64,000 nucleotides of DNA from Hansfordia pulvinata (lineage: Eukaryota; Ascomycota; Sordariomycetes; Xylariales): assembly GCA_006538405.1 (NCBI GenBank), contig BJKQ01000006.1, positions 1,945,001 through 2,009,000 of the forward strand. The letters run 5' to 3'. This document shows, piece by piece, positions 23,924-36,494 of this stretch. The notes under the pieces were generated by a model that made no database searches, was not told the DNA's origin, and was given only the letters and a program-made list of their open reading frames with translations. A program made the translations under genes and the position numbers. The first letter of the stretch is position 1. Each line of letters starts with the position of its first letter.

Positions 23924-24910
23924 ATGGTCAAGAACATCATCATCACCGGCGCCGGCGGCCTTGTCGGCCCCCTGCTGGCCCGCCGCCTGCTCGACGACCC
24001 GGAGTACCGCGTCGTGCTGACCGACCTGGTCGACCCCGTCGTGCCCGCCGGCGTCAAGCACCCGGAGAACGCCGTCCCGCTCAAGGGCGACATCTGCGAC
24101 CCGGCCTTCGTCCGGCCCCTGCTGGCCGCCGGCAACTCGGACGGCAGCAACCCCCTCCACGCCATCTTCATCTTCCACGGCATCATGAGCGCCGGCTCCG
24201 AGGCCAACTACGACCTGTCCCTGCGCGTCAACGTCGAGAGCGTCAAGCACCTGCTCCTGGCCCTGCGCGCCTCCAACCCGGGCGTCCGCGTCGTCTACTC
24301 GAGCTCCCAGGCCGTCTTCGGCCAGCCCCTGCCCGCCCGCATCACCGACCACACCGCCGCCACCCCCGAGGGCACCTACGGCTCCCACAAGCTGCTGACC
24401 GAGGTCTTCCTCAACGACATGCACCGCAAGGGCTTCGTCGACGCCTTCATCGTCCGCTTCCCCACCCTCGTCGTCCGCCCGGGCCTCCCCTCCAACGCCG
24501 CCTCCTCCTTCCTGTCCGGCATGATCCGCGAGCCCCTCAAGGGCGAGCCCTGCGTCATCCCCGTCGAGGACCGGGAGTTCCGCTCCTACGTCTGCTCCCC
24601 CTCCAGCGTCCAGGAGAACCTCGTCCGCGTCCTCAACCTCGACACCACCCTCCTGCCCAACCACGTCCGCCACATCAACTTCCCCGGCGTCTCCGCCTCC
24701 ACCCAGGAGCTCATGGACGGCCTCGCCGCCCACGCCGGCGCCGACAAGCTCCAGTACCTGTCCTTCAAGTCCAACCCGGACCACGAGCGCCTCGTCCGCT
24801 CCTGGCCCCAGGACTTTGACACCTCCACCCAGTGCGGCAAGCTCGGCCTCGTCCAGGACAAGAACGCCGCCGATCTGGTCAAGGAGTACGTCGACTCGCT
24901 CAAGGCATGA
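23924..24910 (+). CDS. NAD(P)-dependent extended SDR (epimerase/D-erythronate dehydrogenase-like)
   Basis: Single exon, 328 residues, ATG in a strong context (CACCATGG). The N-terminus has the Rossmann motif TGAGGLVG (8-15). The catalytic set is Ser about 126-128 (VVYSSSQAVFG), Tyr152 and Lys156 (TYGSHK), as in extended SDRs. TLVVRPG and the C-terminal half fit the DenD-like (D-erythronate dehydrogenase) and uronate dehydrogenase branch, which oxidises sugar acids or uronates. The exact substrate cannot be read from sequence. Codon use is extreme: most codons end in C and rare codons are absent, unlike neighbours, which with the TATA box suggests high expression. It converges with a gluconolactonase-like gene 324 bp downstream. 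Confidence 0.85.
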   Translation: MVKNIIITGAGGLVGPLLARRLLDDPEYRVVLTDLVDPVVPAGVKHPENAVPLKGDICDPAFVRPLLAAGNSDGSNPLHAIFIFHGIMSAGSEANYDLSLRVNVESVKHLLLALRASNPGVRVVYSSSQAVFGQPLPARITDHTAATPEGTYGSHKLLTEVFLNDMHRKGFVDAFIVRFPTLVVRPGLPSNAASSFLSGMIREPLKGEPCVIPVEDREFRSYVCSPSSVQENLVRVLNLDTTLLPNHVRHINFPGVSASTQELMDGLAAHAGADKLQYLSFKSNPDHERLVRSWPQDFDTSTQCGKLGLVQDKNAADLVKEYVDSLKA

Positions 24911-25234
24911 GCGAACCGAGAGCATGGTTTCGTGTAGATATATAGTGACAGCGATTTGCAATCCGCCATGTTGGTTCTTCATACAAGACAGCAAGTTATA
25001 TATATTAATTCATTATTATATACATGAACTGGACTTCCTTCTCTTACCCAATGTGAAGAGATACGAACGGGAAAACGCTGCCGTCTAGCAGAAGACTGCA
25101 TGGTTCGAGAGCTGCCCTTATCCTGCCCCTGTCGTTCGTCCCAAGAAGCAGGACTAAGAAAGCTACCGACTCATACAAGAAACCAAGAACGATCTACTCT
25201 TCTTTGCGAACGCACTTCTCGCAGAGTATACTTC
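24911..25234. terminator. shared 3' region of two convergent genes
   Basis: 324 bp between the SDR stop and the stop of the lactonase. The first half is AT-rich (about 24930-25030, TATATATTAATTCATTATTA), suitable for cleavage and polyadenylation of either transcript. No gene. Confidence 0.4.
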
Positions 25235-27439
25235 TCAAGAAATGTAGGTGCCTCCTCTGGCAGCAATCGTCGCAAAGTAAAGGTGCGTCTCAGCGCAGAT
25301 GACCATGCGGCCGTCGCCAGCAAAGTTGAAGTTGGCCGACGTCTCGCCCAGGTAGATCTTGCCCAGCAGCAGTCCCGCCGTGTTGAACACGTGCACACCA
25401 TCGCCGCAGCCCGCGTACACGTTGCCCTTGGCGTCGCAGTGGATTCCTGTTAATGAGTTCCAATTAGCCTGAGCACGGTTTTGCGTAGCGAGCGGGAGGA
25501 CAAGGATGGGCGGGGGAAATAGGTCCGAACTCCATACTAGGAGACAAGGGGCCCGAGAACAGAGGGCAGACAAAAGGCGAGTTCTTACCATCGGGGATGC
25601 CAGAGTCGACAAAAGCAAACGTCTTGCGGTTCGAGAACGTGCCATCCTCTTGTACGTCGTAGCGGTAGCTGCAAGCGCGTAACTTTGTCAGCGGTTTTGT
25701 GTGCGGTCGACAGAGGTCTGGGCGCCTTGGCGATTTCCAGGTTCGGTGCCAGCCCGACTCAAGGATAGCATGTGAACTCACATTGTAGCCGGCAGGGTCG
25801 GGTCGGTGCCCTGGAAGCCCTTGAGGGAGCCTGTGTCGCAGACGTATGCGTGCAGGCCGTCGGGAGAGAAGGTGAGCCCTGCAGAATGGGGGGCGTCAGT
25901 CTCTTGTTTCGAGGTTTTCCTTCTTCAATCATTCTTCCGGTCGTCATGGCTCGTTAATTGCCCCCTCTATTCCTGATTCTTACCATTGGGCGTGACCACC
26001 TGGTCAGTCACTACCGTTACGGCGCCAGTCTCGACGTGGTAGCGGTAGACCTGCTGTGGCAGGCCGAGAGCGGGTCGGAAATCCTGGACGAAGCCTGGGT
26101 CGGTTGGCGTTAGCTCTTCTGACGATGCGATCTATGTGCGCGCGTAGACACTCTGGAACATCGCGACAGAAAGGGGCAGCAGGAAGGGACAAGCTGACTC
26201 ACCGTAGAAAGTGTCGGTGAAGTAAACGTCCTTGTTGCGGGGGTTCACGTAGAGGTCGTTTAGCGCGTTGAACTGGCGCCCAAAGAAGTTGTTAAGGATG
26301 GCTTTTGAACACCCCGTCAGCTCTGTCATGTCGCATCAGAAATGTCGGGGAGAGCTTCACTCACCGGTCGTATTGTAGGGCGCCCGGGGATTCATCAACC
26401 TCAACTCAGGAGCCTTGTCGGCGCCCTGTCCTTCGCCGGCGAACAGGATCTGGCCCTGGAAGATGGTGCCGCCTGATTGGGTCTGTCAGTACAAGGGCTC
26501 GTGATAATTGCTTCTTTCAGTTTTGTGTGCCGCTTTTTTCTGATCTCTAGAAGAAAGGACAGTCACAACTGACCATTGGGGTTGATGACAGCCGGGTCCG
26601 CAGGCACAGTGTCGACCTTGACGCGTCCAGTGGCGTTGCGTAGATGTGACACGGCGGCGGCCTCGGGCACGGAAATCTTTTCGACAATGGCCGACTTCTT
26701 GAGCCCCGTCCCGGCGGCCTTGGCGCCCGCGTTCTGGACGAAGAAGACCTCGTCGGTCGGGGGTACCTGGAAATTCCGGTAAGCGCGATGTAACCATAGA
26801 ATAGAAGAAAGCAACAAGAAGCAAATCCTCGACTCACCAGACGACCGCCTCGTGGAAGACCGGGTCGGTACCCGAGTCGGCAATCAGGGTCAGCGACGGG
26901 TTAGGCCCAATGATGTCGAGGAAGGCATCGTCGTAGACGTGGAACGGCTTGGACTTGAGCGCCTCCTTGTCGGTGCCGGGCGGGATGAAGTACTGGAGAG
27001 ATGAAGAGGTGATTAGGAACCGAAAGCTGCTGGTGCTTTCGACGACCAGCTCGCGTTGTACTCTGTTGTTGCGAGGACTGGCCCACCGCTAAGGGGGACT
27101 TACAGAAGACTGGTTAGCCTGGCTGGGAGGCAGGACATTGGGCAAGACGTTGAGTGCCTTCTTGTCAATGACGAGGGCCAGCTCGGGTACGGCGCGTTCG
27201 GCCACAACAGCGCGAGAGCTGTGGGCGCCAGCGGTGGGGTTGACGTAGGCCTTTACCGAGACAGCGGCGGCAAGGACGCCGAGGCCCAAAGAGATAGACA
27301 GCATCTTGTGGTTGTTGAAGATGTTGTTGCCGAAGAAGAGGGAGTCTGAGGTCGATTCACGGCTCTCAGAAGCTTTCTTACTAGCTCGAGGTCGAACAGC
27401 TTGGCGCGGCTTGGTGGACTTGTCGAGATAGTCTGCCAT
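25235..27439 (-). CDS. SMP-30/gluconolactonase-like lactonohydrolase, nine exons
   Basis: Exons: 27104..27439, 26838..26992, 26574..26766, 26365..26472, 26203..26301, 25984..26094, 25782..25878, 25589..25668, 25235..25446; all introns are GT-AG, 63-142 nt. The product is about 463 residues. Residues 1-45 are basic and polar; about 46-66 form a signal-anchor helix. The rest is an SMP-30/gluconolactonase beta-propeller, with NALNDLYVNPRNKDVYFTDT, VVTPNGLTFSPDG and GIHCDAKGNVYAG (the NG and D metal-site loops of the family). Such enzymes hydrolyse aldonolactones and similar esters using a divalent metal. At exon 2/3 (26837-26838) one G seems missing: EAVVW must join VPPTDEVFF. Its convergent SDR neighbour could supply lactones. 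Confidence 0.8.
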
Positions 27440-30376
27440 GATGGCGGCGGCGTGTATACATATATATGCTGACCCTATGCGTACTTGTATCTGGAACAGG
27501 CAATCTCCGGACGGCCCTACGCAACGCTAGTCACACAGCTAGGCTCGGAGGTTTCGTGCGCAGAGGCCGGATGAGGTCATCCAACGGGCAGAAGTCCAGG
27601 CCGCCGATGTGCGTCTCGAGGGGCTGCGGTGCCCAAGCTGGCGCTGGCAACTAACGAGCCGTGCTGGTTAGTACGAGTAGTGAGCCGTGAGCCTGGTCAA
27701 GCCGCTTCGCGAGGGGGGGCATGGGGGCCACACTGCAGTGACTGTGACGGGTCAGGGGGGGAGCGAGCCTGGAGGGACGTAGGGTTACGACGGTGCGCAA
27801 AGCCATGACAAGATGGGCCGCGCCGCCAAGCGATCGGGGCTGCGATTGCGGGGAAGCTAACAAGGAATCGGGCCCGGTAGATGAGATTTACCCCCCGGTG
27901 GGTAGGTGGGTGTGTGCCGTGGAGAACCCCTGTGAGCATCTCCGAAAGCGTCTATCGCCCTGCATCCGCCCTGTCACGAAGCTCTACTTGGACGCCTCTA
28001 TCTGAGGGAGCAGGGGGCAGCGGTGGATGGTTGGAAACCTGGCAAAGTGTAGCTGTGTTGGGTGGGAATGATGAATGTCTGTAGAAGCGAGGGCTTCGGG
28101 TAGACGGCCCAATTGATGCAAACTGCCCTGCTTCCTGTCCTGCCCATCTCTGACGGTCGTGCTTTCCGCCCGTTCGCACACGCCCACCTGGAAATCAAAC
28201 GAGAACAGTGTGAGTACGACTGCACATCAGGTAGGATGAGGCGATGCCCCAGTGCCTTCACCCTACTCGTAGACGGAACACACTCCCCAGACACACACAC
28301 ACACACATAGTCTCTCAATCTCTATCCATGTCTAGGTAGATACTCGAACCTACTCTCCCGGGGGCACCCATGCCCTCTCTCAACCCTGATCAGCCAATTC
28401 CCGCCCTTCCCAAGGGCACCAGAGCTCCCGCTCTCGCATCACGAGACCAAGAACCACGCACGCCCGCCCAGCGAAGCGGGGGAATCAGCGACGGAGTTCC
28501 TGTGTGTGGCCAAACAGAACCCAGCCAGGCGGGCACCGGAGACACTAGCGGGGCCCCGGGGGCGCGTCTCGACGGCATGGTCACGCAGTGCGTGCGAGCG
28601 CTTACTGGGGAACATGGAGACCGGACGACCTGACTGGCTTTTCTCGTCGACGGCTCCCAATGGGAGACCACACCACTTGACTCGCGGCAGCCACTTGCTG
28701 ATCGATGCATTCTGTGGGGTTTTCCTGCTTTGGCCACGGGACGAGCCTTGGAAGCGCCCAGGCCAAAAGAAACGAAACGGCTTCGGGGCGAATCATCGCC
28801 TGTCACCGCGGCAATAACACCGCCCACTATGGCCGTGCGAGTCCTTGTCCGGATCGGGCCCGGATTGGGTCTCGGCCGCGTTCAACCTGCACGTGTCAAG
28901 CAAGCCTCGTCCCTCGTGGCGTCGGCACCCATCACATCATGATACTGAGATGGGAAACCCCGAGAGCTCGGCATGCATTCCCTTCAATGGAAGGGGGGAA
29001 GAGGGACAAGGGTCCTGGATGGCGCGACTGGCCTGTGTTCTGTCACATTATCGATCGGACCATCTCGCTTCCCTGGGGCTGGGAGATTTTGCAGCCAAAC
29101 AACTTACCATGGCTCAGACCAGCATTTGGCAGGGACTGCCAGACTACAACAGGGTCCGATTGCTCATTCCGACAGCTTAAAGTGTCACATTTCCAGACAC
29201 CCGGTTTGTCTCCATTCCCAGGGCCGGGGTTGACTTCAACCCAGAACCAACTCCGCTTCCTGGGCGGCCCGAGAAACCCAGCTTCGGTGGGGTGACTGAC
29301 AAGGGTTGCGCCCTCGACTCCAAACCCTTCACATCCTGAGTGCTTCGTCACACGGCTTTGCTCCGCGCCGCATGGAAAATCCCAAAGTAGACCCTCCATC
29401 ACTTAGGCGTCAATTCCCCCGATGCTGGTCACCAACGGAAAATTGCCCTTGCCTGATCTATGCCCGATTTTGTTTGCAACACGTCCCTTGGCAATTGACA
29501 GTGTCAAGCCATGTCTTCTCGACGAAATGACCTTCACTTATAACAAGCAAGGCGGACATTAATCACGTGGGGGAAACCGAAACATCGGGAGCTCTTCCCT
29601 GATTGTTCCTCTTGGCGAGCCTCTGCAAACCCCTTCGAGGTTCTTGGTACGTCTAGACTGTTTGGATCATTCGAAATGCCTGCTCCGACGCGAGGGGTCC
29701 TCGTAGTCCTTGGACGAGGGTGGGCATTTTCCCACGCCTCTGATAACCATTCGGTCGAGATTCCGGTTCGTATGGCACTGTGACTGATCCCTGGGCGAAA
29801 GCCACGAATCAAAGTGACTCTTTCGGTCGTGTCCCGTTCCTTGCGTTTCTCCTTCACAAGACGGTTACCCGTGCCATCATCACCCAACACCAAGGGACCG
29901 CTCGGTGATGACATCCTTCCCTGCATACTGCCGAGGCACCCCAAACGCTCGCCAATATCCGAGCCGGATTCTGCCCAGCCAAGCAATGAGACCCATCAAG
30001 TCGCCTCTGCGCACCTCAATGCTTACCCGGCCGCCCAAGGGTTGTTGGCTGGATCCGACCCAGGCTAAATGTCACGGAATGACGGCGCTAGCGGTGCGCA
30101 AAGTGCGAACGAAAACTTGACAGCAAAGCCTTACAAGGGTGAGGTCGATGCGACAACTGCTTCCCAAAGCGAAATCAGCAGAACCCCAGTACAAAGTCTC
30201 TGCAAAAAACATCACGCACATTCGATCCTGACTGGAAATACCCACTTGGGGCTTGAGCTCTGTTGATCCTATCTCAAGCAGAAGCTATGCCGTGCCAGGC
30301 CCATGAGTCTCGCTAACAGATTCTGGGAAGGCCTGGGCCAGGCAACGATTTGTGTAGACAGCACGGCATGAGCATA
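27440..30376. other. large gene-free region
   Basis: About 2.9 kb with no supported gene. Words TACGAGTA at 27672 and TACTCGTA at 28264; an (AC)n stretch near 28296-28307. The longer open frames (for example 28705-29295) are Arg/Pro/Gly-rich without motifs or splice support. A decayed element could be present but nothing can be recognised. Confidence 0.5.
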
Positions 30377-32995
30377 TCACGCGCTCAATGCGAGGCAGGC
30401 ATCCACAGCCAGGCCGACCCTAAACGAGGAGCACGCGTTAGCGACTGATTAGAACCCACAACGAGGAATCTTACGTACCTTCCCTCTTTCTGATGGACGA
30501 CATCACTGATTATGTCCCTGTCGAGATCTGGGAACATGCCGGCAAGCGTCTCGACGACGTTGTTGTGCTCGGCACGACTAACCCGCTGAGCCTCCGCCAC
30601 TTCAGCACTGGCTTGCCGCGCAGCGGCCTCTTGATCCGTAATACGGGCTTGTCCTGAAGCTGCAGACCGAGAATCGGTGCTCGGCTGCGGAGTATGGAGG
30701 GGGCCTGTTGGCTCAGCATGGGACGTGCTGGGGCCCACGGAAGGGGCCTCTTCAGTGAAAATACGACCTATCGTGGATAATGGCTTTTGTATCGTACGCA
30801 AAAGTCCGGTGATAGGCGCACCATCGTCGTTAGATTCGTTACCCTCATACGACGAGGTAGATGTTCGCGGTGCTCCCTGACCGTCCACATCCAAAGAAGG
30901 CCGCCCCGAGGAGGAGGCACGGCCACTAGGCTTCTCAGACTGGCTTTGTGGTTGCTGGTTTACAACCGGCGATTCCTCAGCCCTGTGCTTTTCAGCAATG
31001 GCCGATACTGCTGATTCGACATTCTTCTCGAACTCCTCATCCGATATGGTTAGACTCGTTCTGTCCATATTTTCGATGAATTGTACCGCTCCCATCTGTG
31101 GCATTTGTTAACAAGACTCCAGCTACAGATTTAGAACGGATCTGAGCTCACCAAAGACGAAAGGTAATACCCAGCCTCGCCCCGAGTTTATCTTGATTCC
31201 GGAAACGAAGGATGTATTGAACATTCGAGACCAAGTGATCAGGATTTGCTCGCAGTACGACAAAGATCAGAAGCGGCATGAAAGAGTCGGCAGACCCATC
31301 CGCTTTGTTGTGTTTCAAAAGGCCTGGATTATCAGCCTCATTGGCCACACCAAACAGATTTGGAGTACTCACCAAAGATGACCTTGCAACAGTTAAGAAC
31401 GCAGATGATTTTATCTCTGGGTGCCCGATATGACCTAATTTTGAGGAGCTCTGCAACAATCAGTAGCTGTCGAGATGAGCCTGGGGTAGCTGGGGACCAA
31501 CCTTGTTGTGCAAGGGTCAAAAACCGCTTGCCGCTGTCATTGGATGTCGGAATATCCAAGTGCTCCTCGCGAACCCACCCGTAAATGTTGATTTTCTGAG
31601 CAAGCACGTCATCTCTTTCCACGTCTTCTTGGTGCTGTCCTCGCCTGCCTGGCCCCATGGGTCTGTCGCCGCCTCGTCGCTTGGGTTTTGCTCCTGGAAT
31701 AGGTTGCGGGGGCGGAATGGCCGGGGAGAATGTCTGCGAGTAGAGGCGGTTCATGACAAGCTTCTCCATGCCCTCTCGCGCATTGTCGAATTCGGCGTCA
31801 GATACCTCCCTCCACACCTCACAATGCGCCATCTTGTTGGCAATGAAGGTCAAGAAATCGCCAATAATCTTGACCTGTTCGTGTACCATCCACTGCCGCT
31901 TTCCAAACTCTTGAAGGAATGACTTGAGGTATCTGGCTACCGGATCTGCTTTTTTGTTCTTGAGCTGCTCGAGAAATCGGTGGAAATCGAACGGAAGGGC
32001 GGGCTCTGGTTCGGGCTCGGGAGGCGGCGGCCTGTGCAGCGTCGACTGGGATTCAGCTAGCGAAGCCTTCTCCTCTTGTGGGCTATCTTTAGGAGGCACA
32101 GGAGGACCCTGGTCGACAAGCGCAGTCGTTTTCTCCTGGGGCGGGACGCTGGCCGAGGTCGCGCTGTTGGCGATGGAGAGGCCTTGCATATCCTGGAGTT
32201 GCTGGGCAATGCTGGGGGCCAGAGGCTCCAGACTGGACTTTCGAGGAGGGTGCTGGATGGTGGTATTGGACATGTGAGGAGAGGTAATCTCCAGCCGAGG
32301 GCTCATGACTTCGGCCTCACCAGGGCCACCACCCTCCTCGGGAAACTGCCCCATGATGGTTTGGATTTCCGACTTGGATGTGCCTTCGTGCTCGTCCTCA
32401 CTGGCATATCGGCGCTCATCGTAGCCGGCATCGGATCTGGTGGGAGACAAGTCGGGTCGGCGCGAGTGGGCTCGCGAGTTGTGGCCCGAGTTTGAACGGG
32501 AAGGGGGTTGGGAGCCGGAGGGCGTAGCAGGTGTGGGATCGACGTATGAAGGCGTCTGTATGGAGAGATACTGTGTTTTGGAAGGCTTCAAGGTTGACAC
32601 GGAGGACTCTATTTGGCCGTCCTGGTCCTGGTCTTGTGCTTGGGCGAGGTGTTGGGATTGGAGGTTGGCGCAGAGGGGGCGCTGTCGGGCAGGCTGGAAG
32701 GGCCTTGGGAGGAGACACCCTGGGTTACAGGCTGGTCGGAAGAGGGTTCGCGAGCTGCAGTATCTTGGTGAGGGACGGCGCCGGTGGCTATCTGAACAGA
32801 AGACCGACGGGCCTGCGTATCCTCATGTTGGCTAATGGCGGGGTGGTTGGGTTCCGGAGCCGGGGTTGGCGAAGGCTTGTCATCACGGATGGAGTCGTCC
32901 ATGCTGGATTTATCATGCTGACTGGCGAGTTCGAAGGGCGAAGAAGCCGAGGGCTCGTGTGGCGAGGCAGACGCAGACTGGTTCGGGGGAGGCAT
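30377..32995 (-). CDS. vps9: Vps9-type Rab5 guanine nucleotide exchange factor with CUE domain
   Basis: Exons 31502..32995, 31373..31450, 31152..31323, 30479..31095, 30377..30419; introns of 51, 49, 56 and 59 nt. Product about 801 residues. The N-terminal 330 residues are Pro/Ser-rich. The helical bundle begins near 338 (FHRFLEQLKNKKADPVARYL) and the VPS9 catalytic domain runs to about 585, with APRDKIICVLNCCKVIFG and DSFMPLLIFVVLRANPDHLV (the conserved Asp/Pro surface). The CUE domain closes the protein (VETLAGMFPDLDRDIISDVV, then RVGLAVDACLAL). Vps9 activates Vps21/Rab5 on endosomes and binds ubiquitin through CUE. Two single bases seem missing: near 32620-32650, and in C4 at 31180-31183. 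ATG 32995 is a best guess for the start. Confidence 0.85.
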
Positions 32996-35900
32996 ACATA
33001 AAGCGAGCCGGAGCGGTGTGGTGGGCGATGACGGTGGCGGGGGCTGCAATGGGTCGGGGCCAGGCGAGGAGGGGGCTCGATTCGAACGGTCAGGTCGTTT
33101 GCGCAGAGGAAAATTGGTGGCGAAGGAGAAGATAGAAGTCAAATGCCGAGCCAGATCGTGGTCACGCAGCCGGGCAAGAGGATGGAGTGGGATGTGTGAG
33201 ATGGTTGTCGGCTTGAAACCTTGAAGCTCCCCGGACCGCGCGCTGTATCTGCACATGCAACTGCCCGAGCAGCAGGTATCATAGAGCCAAAGATACATGT
33301 CTAGAGTGGGTGGGACACTTTGACTTTACCCAGCTACCTGCAGTTTGCAGGGGCTTTTCAACGTATTTCGGCGCGCCAGCCAGTACCTACCCGTCAGCCT
33401 AGGAGTACCTAGGTATCTAGGACAGCTTCAGGATACATGCTGCGGCTTAGTTGCGTGGAATGCATCCATCCATTTCCCCTACGCCATCAGTATGCCTTGG
33501 GTACCTACCCTTACATGCGAAATCGCTTCGATCGATTCGGGGTCTCGATATGAAAGTAGGATGCGCAGCTCAATATTTCATCAAGCTTCAGTCTACCGAG
33601 AAAAGAATATCGAGCGGAAACCATGCAAGCAATGCGGCCTCTGGACTCGAACGCCACCGTTTTGCTGACCTCCACTGGTACAGCTACGGCCAGGTTGGAT
33701 GGCGGGGTCGCGGAGTCCCTCCCCGCCCACCTCCAGCTACGAAAGTGCATCAGCTGGCACCCGACGACCCATGCTGGCCTCAGGTCGTGCCAGGGCGACA
33801 AGACCGCCTGGGAGACACCCGCGCGTCTACATCAACGGGGGCCGAGGAATAAGGTTGTGAATGAAAGCAACACCATCTTGTGGCCTTCCCGCCCTACAGC
33901 TTGATGCGTCCGGTAGCACGGCAGCAGCAAGGTAACGCGGACGGCGTCTGTCTGTTGGCGTGAGGGGCATGGCCACGTGCGGCGGGCGGCAGGCGGCGGA
34001 TCGGCCGTTCGATCCTGGAAATCTAGCTGCAGCTGAGGTGAGTCTTCAAGACACTGATCCTTGGATACACATGATGTAGGTAGGTGGTAGACTTGGAGGT
34101 ACCTATCTAGTCCTATTGCCCCTTACCCGTGTATGCTTCCCAAATTGCCGTCACCTGGCTGTGCTGGCACCCCGCGTTGCGAATAACGTGTGGCAGACGG
34201 CTGTTTTGGAAGCTAGCTTGGCGAACGCGGACATTGAGCATTATCACATTGAAGAATGCCATCAGGGAGGCACACGTAGATGACGGCGGATGCACTACCT
34301 CGTGGCTGGGCATGGCTTCATGTCAGGATCTGTAGACTACCCCGCCACGGCATGTATTTACTGCAACGCCACCCTGGCGACGTCACAGCCTGTGAAGATA
34401 GATCCGGGGGTGTAACGCGGCCCAGGATGACGGGACAAGTATCCGAGTACTCGTAGGCCGAAAGCAGCGGTCATGGGTTGACAGCTGAGACCTCGTGCAG
34501 ATTGTTGAAGCCGCCCGTTACGAAGATCTACCGGCCCTGAATCCTGAATGGCTGGCTGTCCGCACGAGTACCCTTGCTGTTCTTTCAAGTTGCTGGCCCG
34601 GCGCATGGCAAAGGCAGTTTCGGTGCTGTATCGTGAGCCCCGGAAAGGTTTGGGCGGCGTTTCAACCGCCTCGACAAAGCCTAAGTGGACCTGTTCTCAA
34701 TGAAGCCAGATGTTGGTAACGTCCGCAATGAATGCGTACTCGCTGTCAACTCGACTCGCCTCGGCCATGTGCCAAAACATAAGGTAGGTAAAGTAAATAG
34801 GTTAAGGTACTCTCACCTACTGGCAGATCCGGAGGGGTTCTCGCCACGCACTCCGCGGCGTCGCTGGACTCGCGATGGATGCTTGCATGCTATTTATCGT
34901 GCCTGGTCAATCCCCACCCCTGCCCGGGCCGCAATCTCGGCCTCTCGGCACTCGCCTTGCACGTCCGCCGAATGTTCATCATACGGAGTCTCCGTAGCGT
35001 GGCCATGTGTGGATCTGGCGCGCCAACGGCGGACGCGAGGCGTGCGGCGTGAGGCGAGACTCGCCTTTGATTTGTGCCAGGCGCCCACTACGCGTGCGAG
35101 TACTGGCACTGTCTATGCGCGCTCCGCACCAGGCCGTCGAAGAGTCCAGACCCGGCGCACCCTCGAGAACTCGTCCGTCGTCGCTTATTAATTAGCTTGG
35201 CTTTTCCCACTGAGCAAAAAAGGTTGGGTTCTGCGCAAGTGAACCACCAATGCGGCCAGACTGACGATTTGCAGCACGCTTCCTTCAGATGTTAGAGTAG
35301 ACAACCACTCGGGCCGGCTTGTTACTCGTATTACAATCGCATTGGGCCATCATCATGGCGCAGTCGTGTACGGTTGCTTGTCTGCTCCATGCCGCCCAGT
35401 GCCCGTAATGCCCCAGCAATGCTCCGTGTGTCCGTGTCAGCTCCGCACGTGCCGAGACCATCGAGCTAGCAGGGGTGACCCGACAGACGGACGCGACTGG
35501 CATGAGGCTGCCGTGGTCTTGTCGCATCTGGAGGAGAGGATGAGGGCAAAAGAATCGCAGGCAAGGTGGAATCGAACAGAGCATGAGGCATGCCATACAA
35601 TAACAATAGTCAGTTACGGGCTTCATGAGAGCTGGTTAATCCTCACAGGCAGTGATTGATGCTCGTGCGGACTTGTACGGATCCGCATGGGCAAACTGCT
35701 CCATGACACGGGGTGAATGAATCCCGATCAAGGAATTGTGGGCACTGCTGGGCGCTAAGAGACTTGGCTGTGACGGTGATCCATCATCTCCTCCCATTCC
35801 CGTGCCGTCCGTGTCTGTGTGTCTGTCTGTCTCTGTCTGTATCGAGTCCTTTCGCTCGAGGCCAGCGTCCACTTGACATACGAGTGCCCAAACTACACTG

Positions 35901-36494
35901 CCGTGGATGGACCTCTCTGATTGTTGTTAGGGCCACAAGCAGTTAGTCGCCGCACCTCATCTACAAGATACAAGACGACGACACGAAAGTCGGGGCAAGC
36001 GCGGACTTGTAGGCTGCTTGTCGGTCGTGCCTCCCAGATCAGATTGCATTACGAGTACTCGTACGGATACCCAAAGTAACCACTGTTTTTTGGCCCCGGT
36101 CGCCCGCCTCAACACCATCGTCGATCGCGTAACCGCCGCCGATCTTTCACTTTCGCTCTTCGTCTTCGTCCAGAGCCGCCGTCTCTCCTGCACCCTTTCC
36201 AGCTCCTTGCACGGCATTGCTCTCCCCTGTTCACTCGCTCTGCCCGTCAAGTCCGCCGCCATTCGCGTGGGGAGGCCTCTTCTTGTCCCTGCCTCACCTG
36301 TCTTGCCGTCCGCATCGTGCATTGTTTGTTTCTTGTTTCCGGCTGCCACCTGCCGCCACGACTCTCTCGGAAATCCCCGCGCCCGTATCCGCCCTCGGCT
36401 GCCAAAACCCCGAGCGGACGTCATGATCGCCTCCGGTTAACCAACTGCCCGACTGTTCAACTTGCGATGCCCCGGCTTTCCTCCAGCCACGAGA
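32996..36494. other. divergent intergenic region between vps9 and the flippase gene
   Basis: About 3.5 kb without a supported gene. It has CCTAGGAGTACCTAGGTA-like repeats near 33398-33420, TACTCGTA/TACGAGTA at 34448, 35323, 36050 and 36056 (the last two overlap), and a CT/TG-rich tract near 35811-35840. The last 450 bp are the CT-rich leader of the flippase gene; a short upstream frame at 36467-36520 overlaps the start. Confidence 0.55.

Noticed and set aside
23810..24994. 394-codon open frame antisense to the SDR gene
   Set aside because: It mirrors the SDR's C-ending codons; the product is Gly/Val/Asp-rich repeats with no fold, and the sense strand is a clear enzyme.
28705..29295. 196-codon frame in the large gene-free region
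   Set aside because: Pro/Arg/Ser-rich without domain or splice signals; overlapping frames are equally open.
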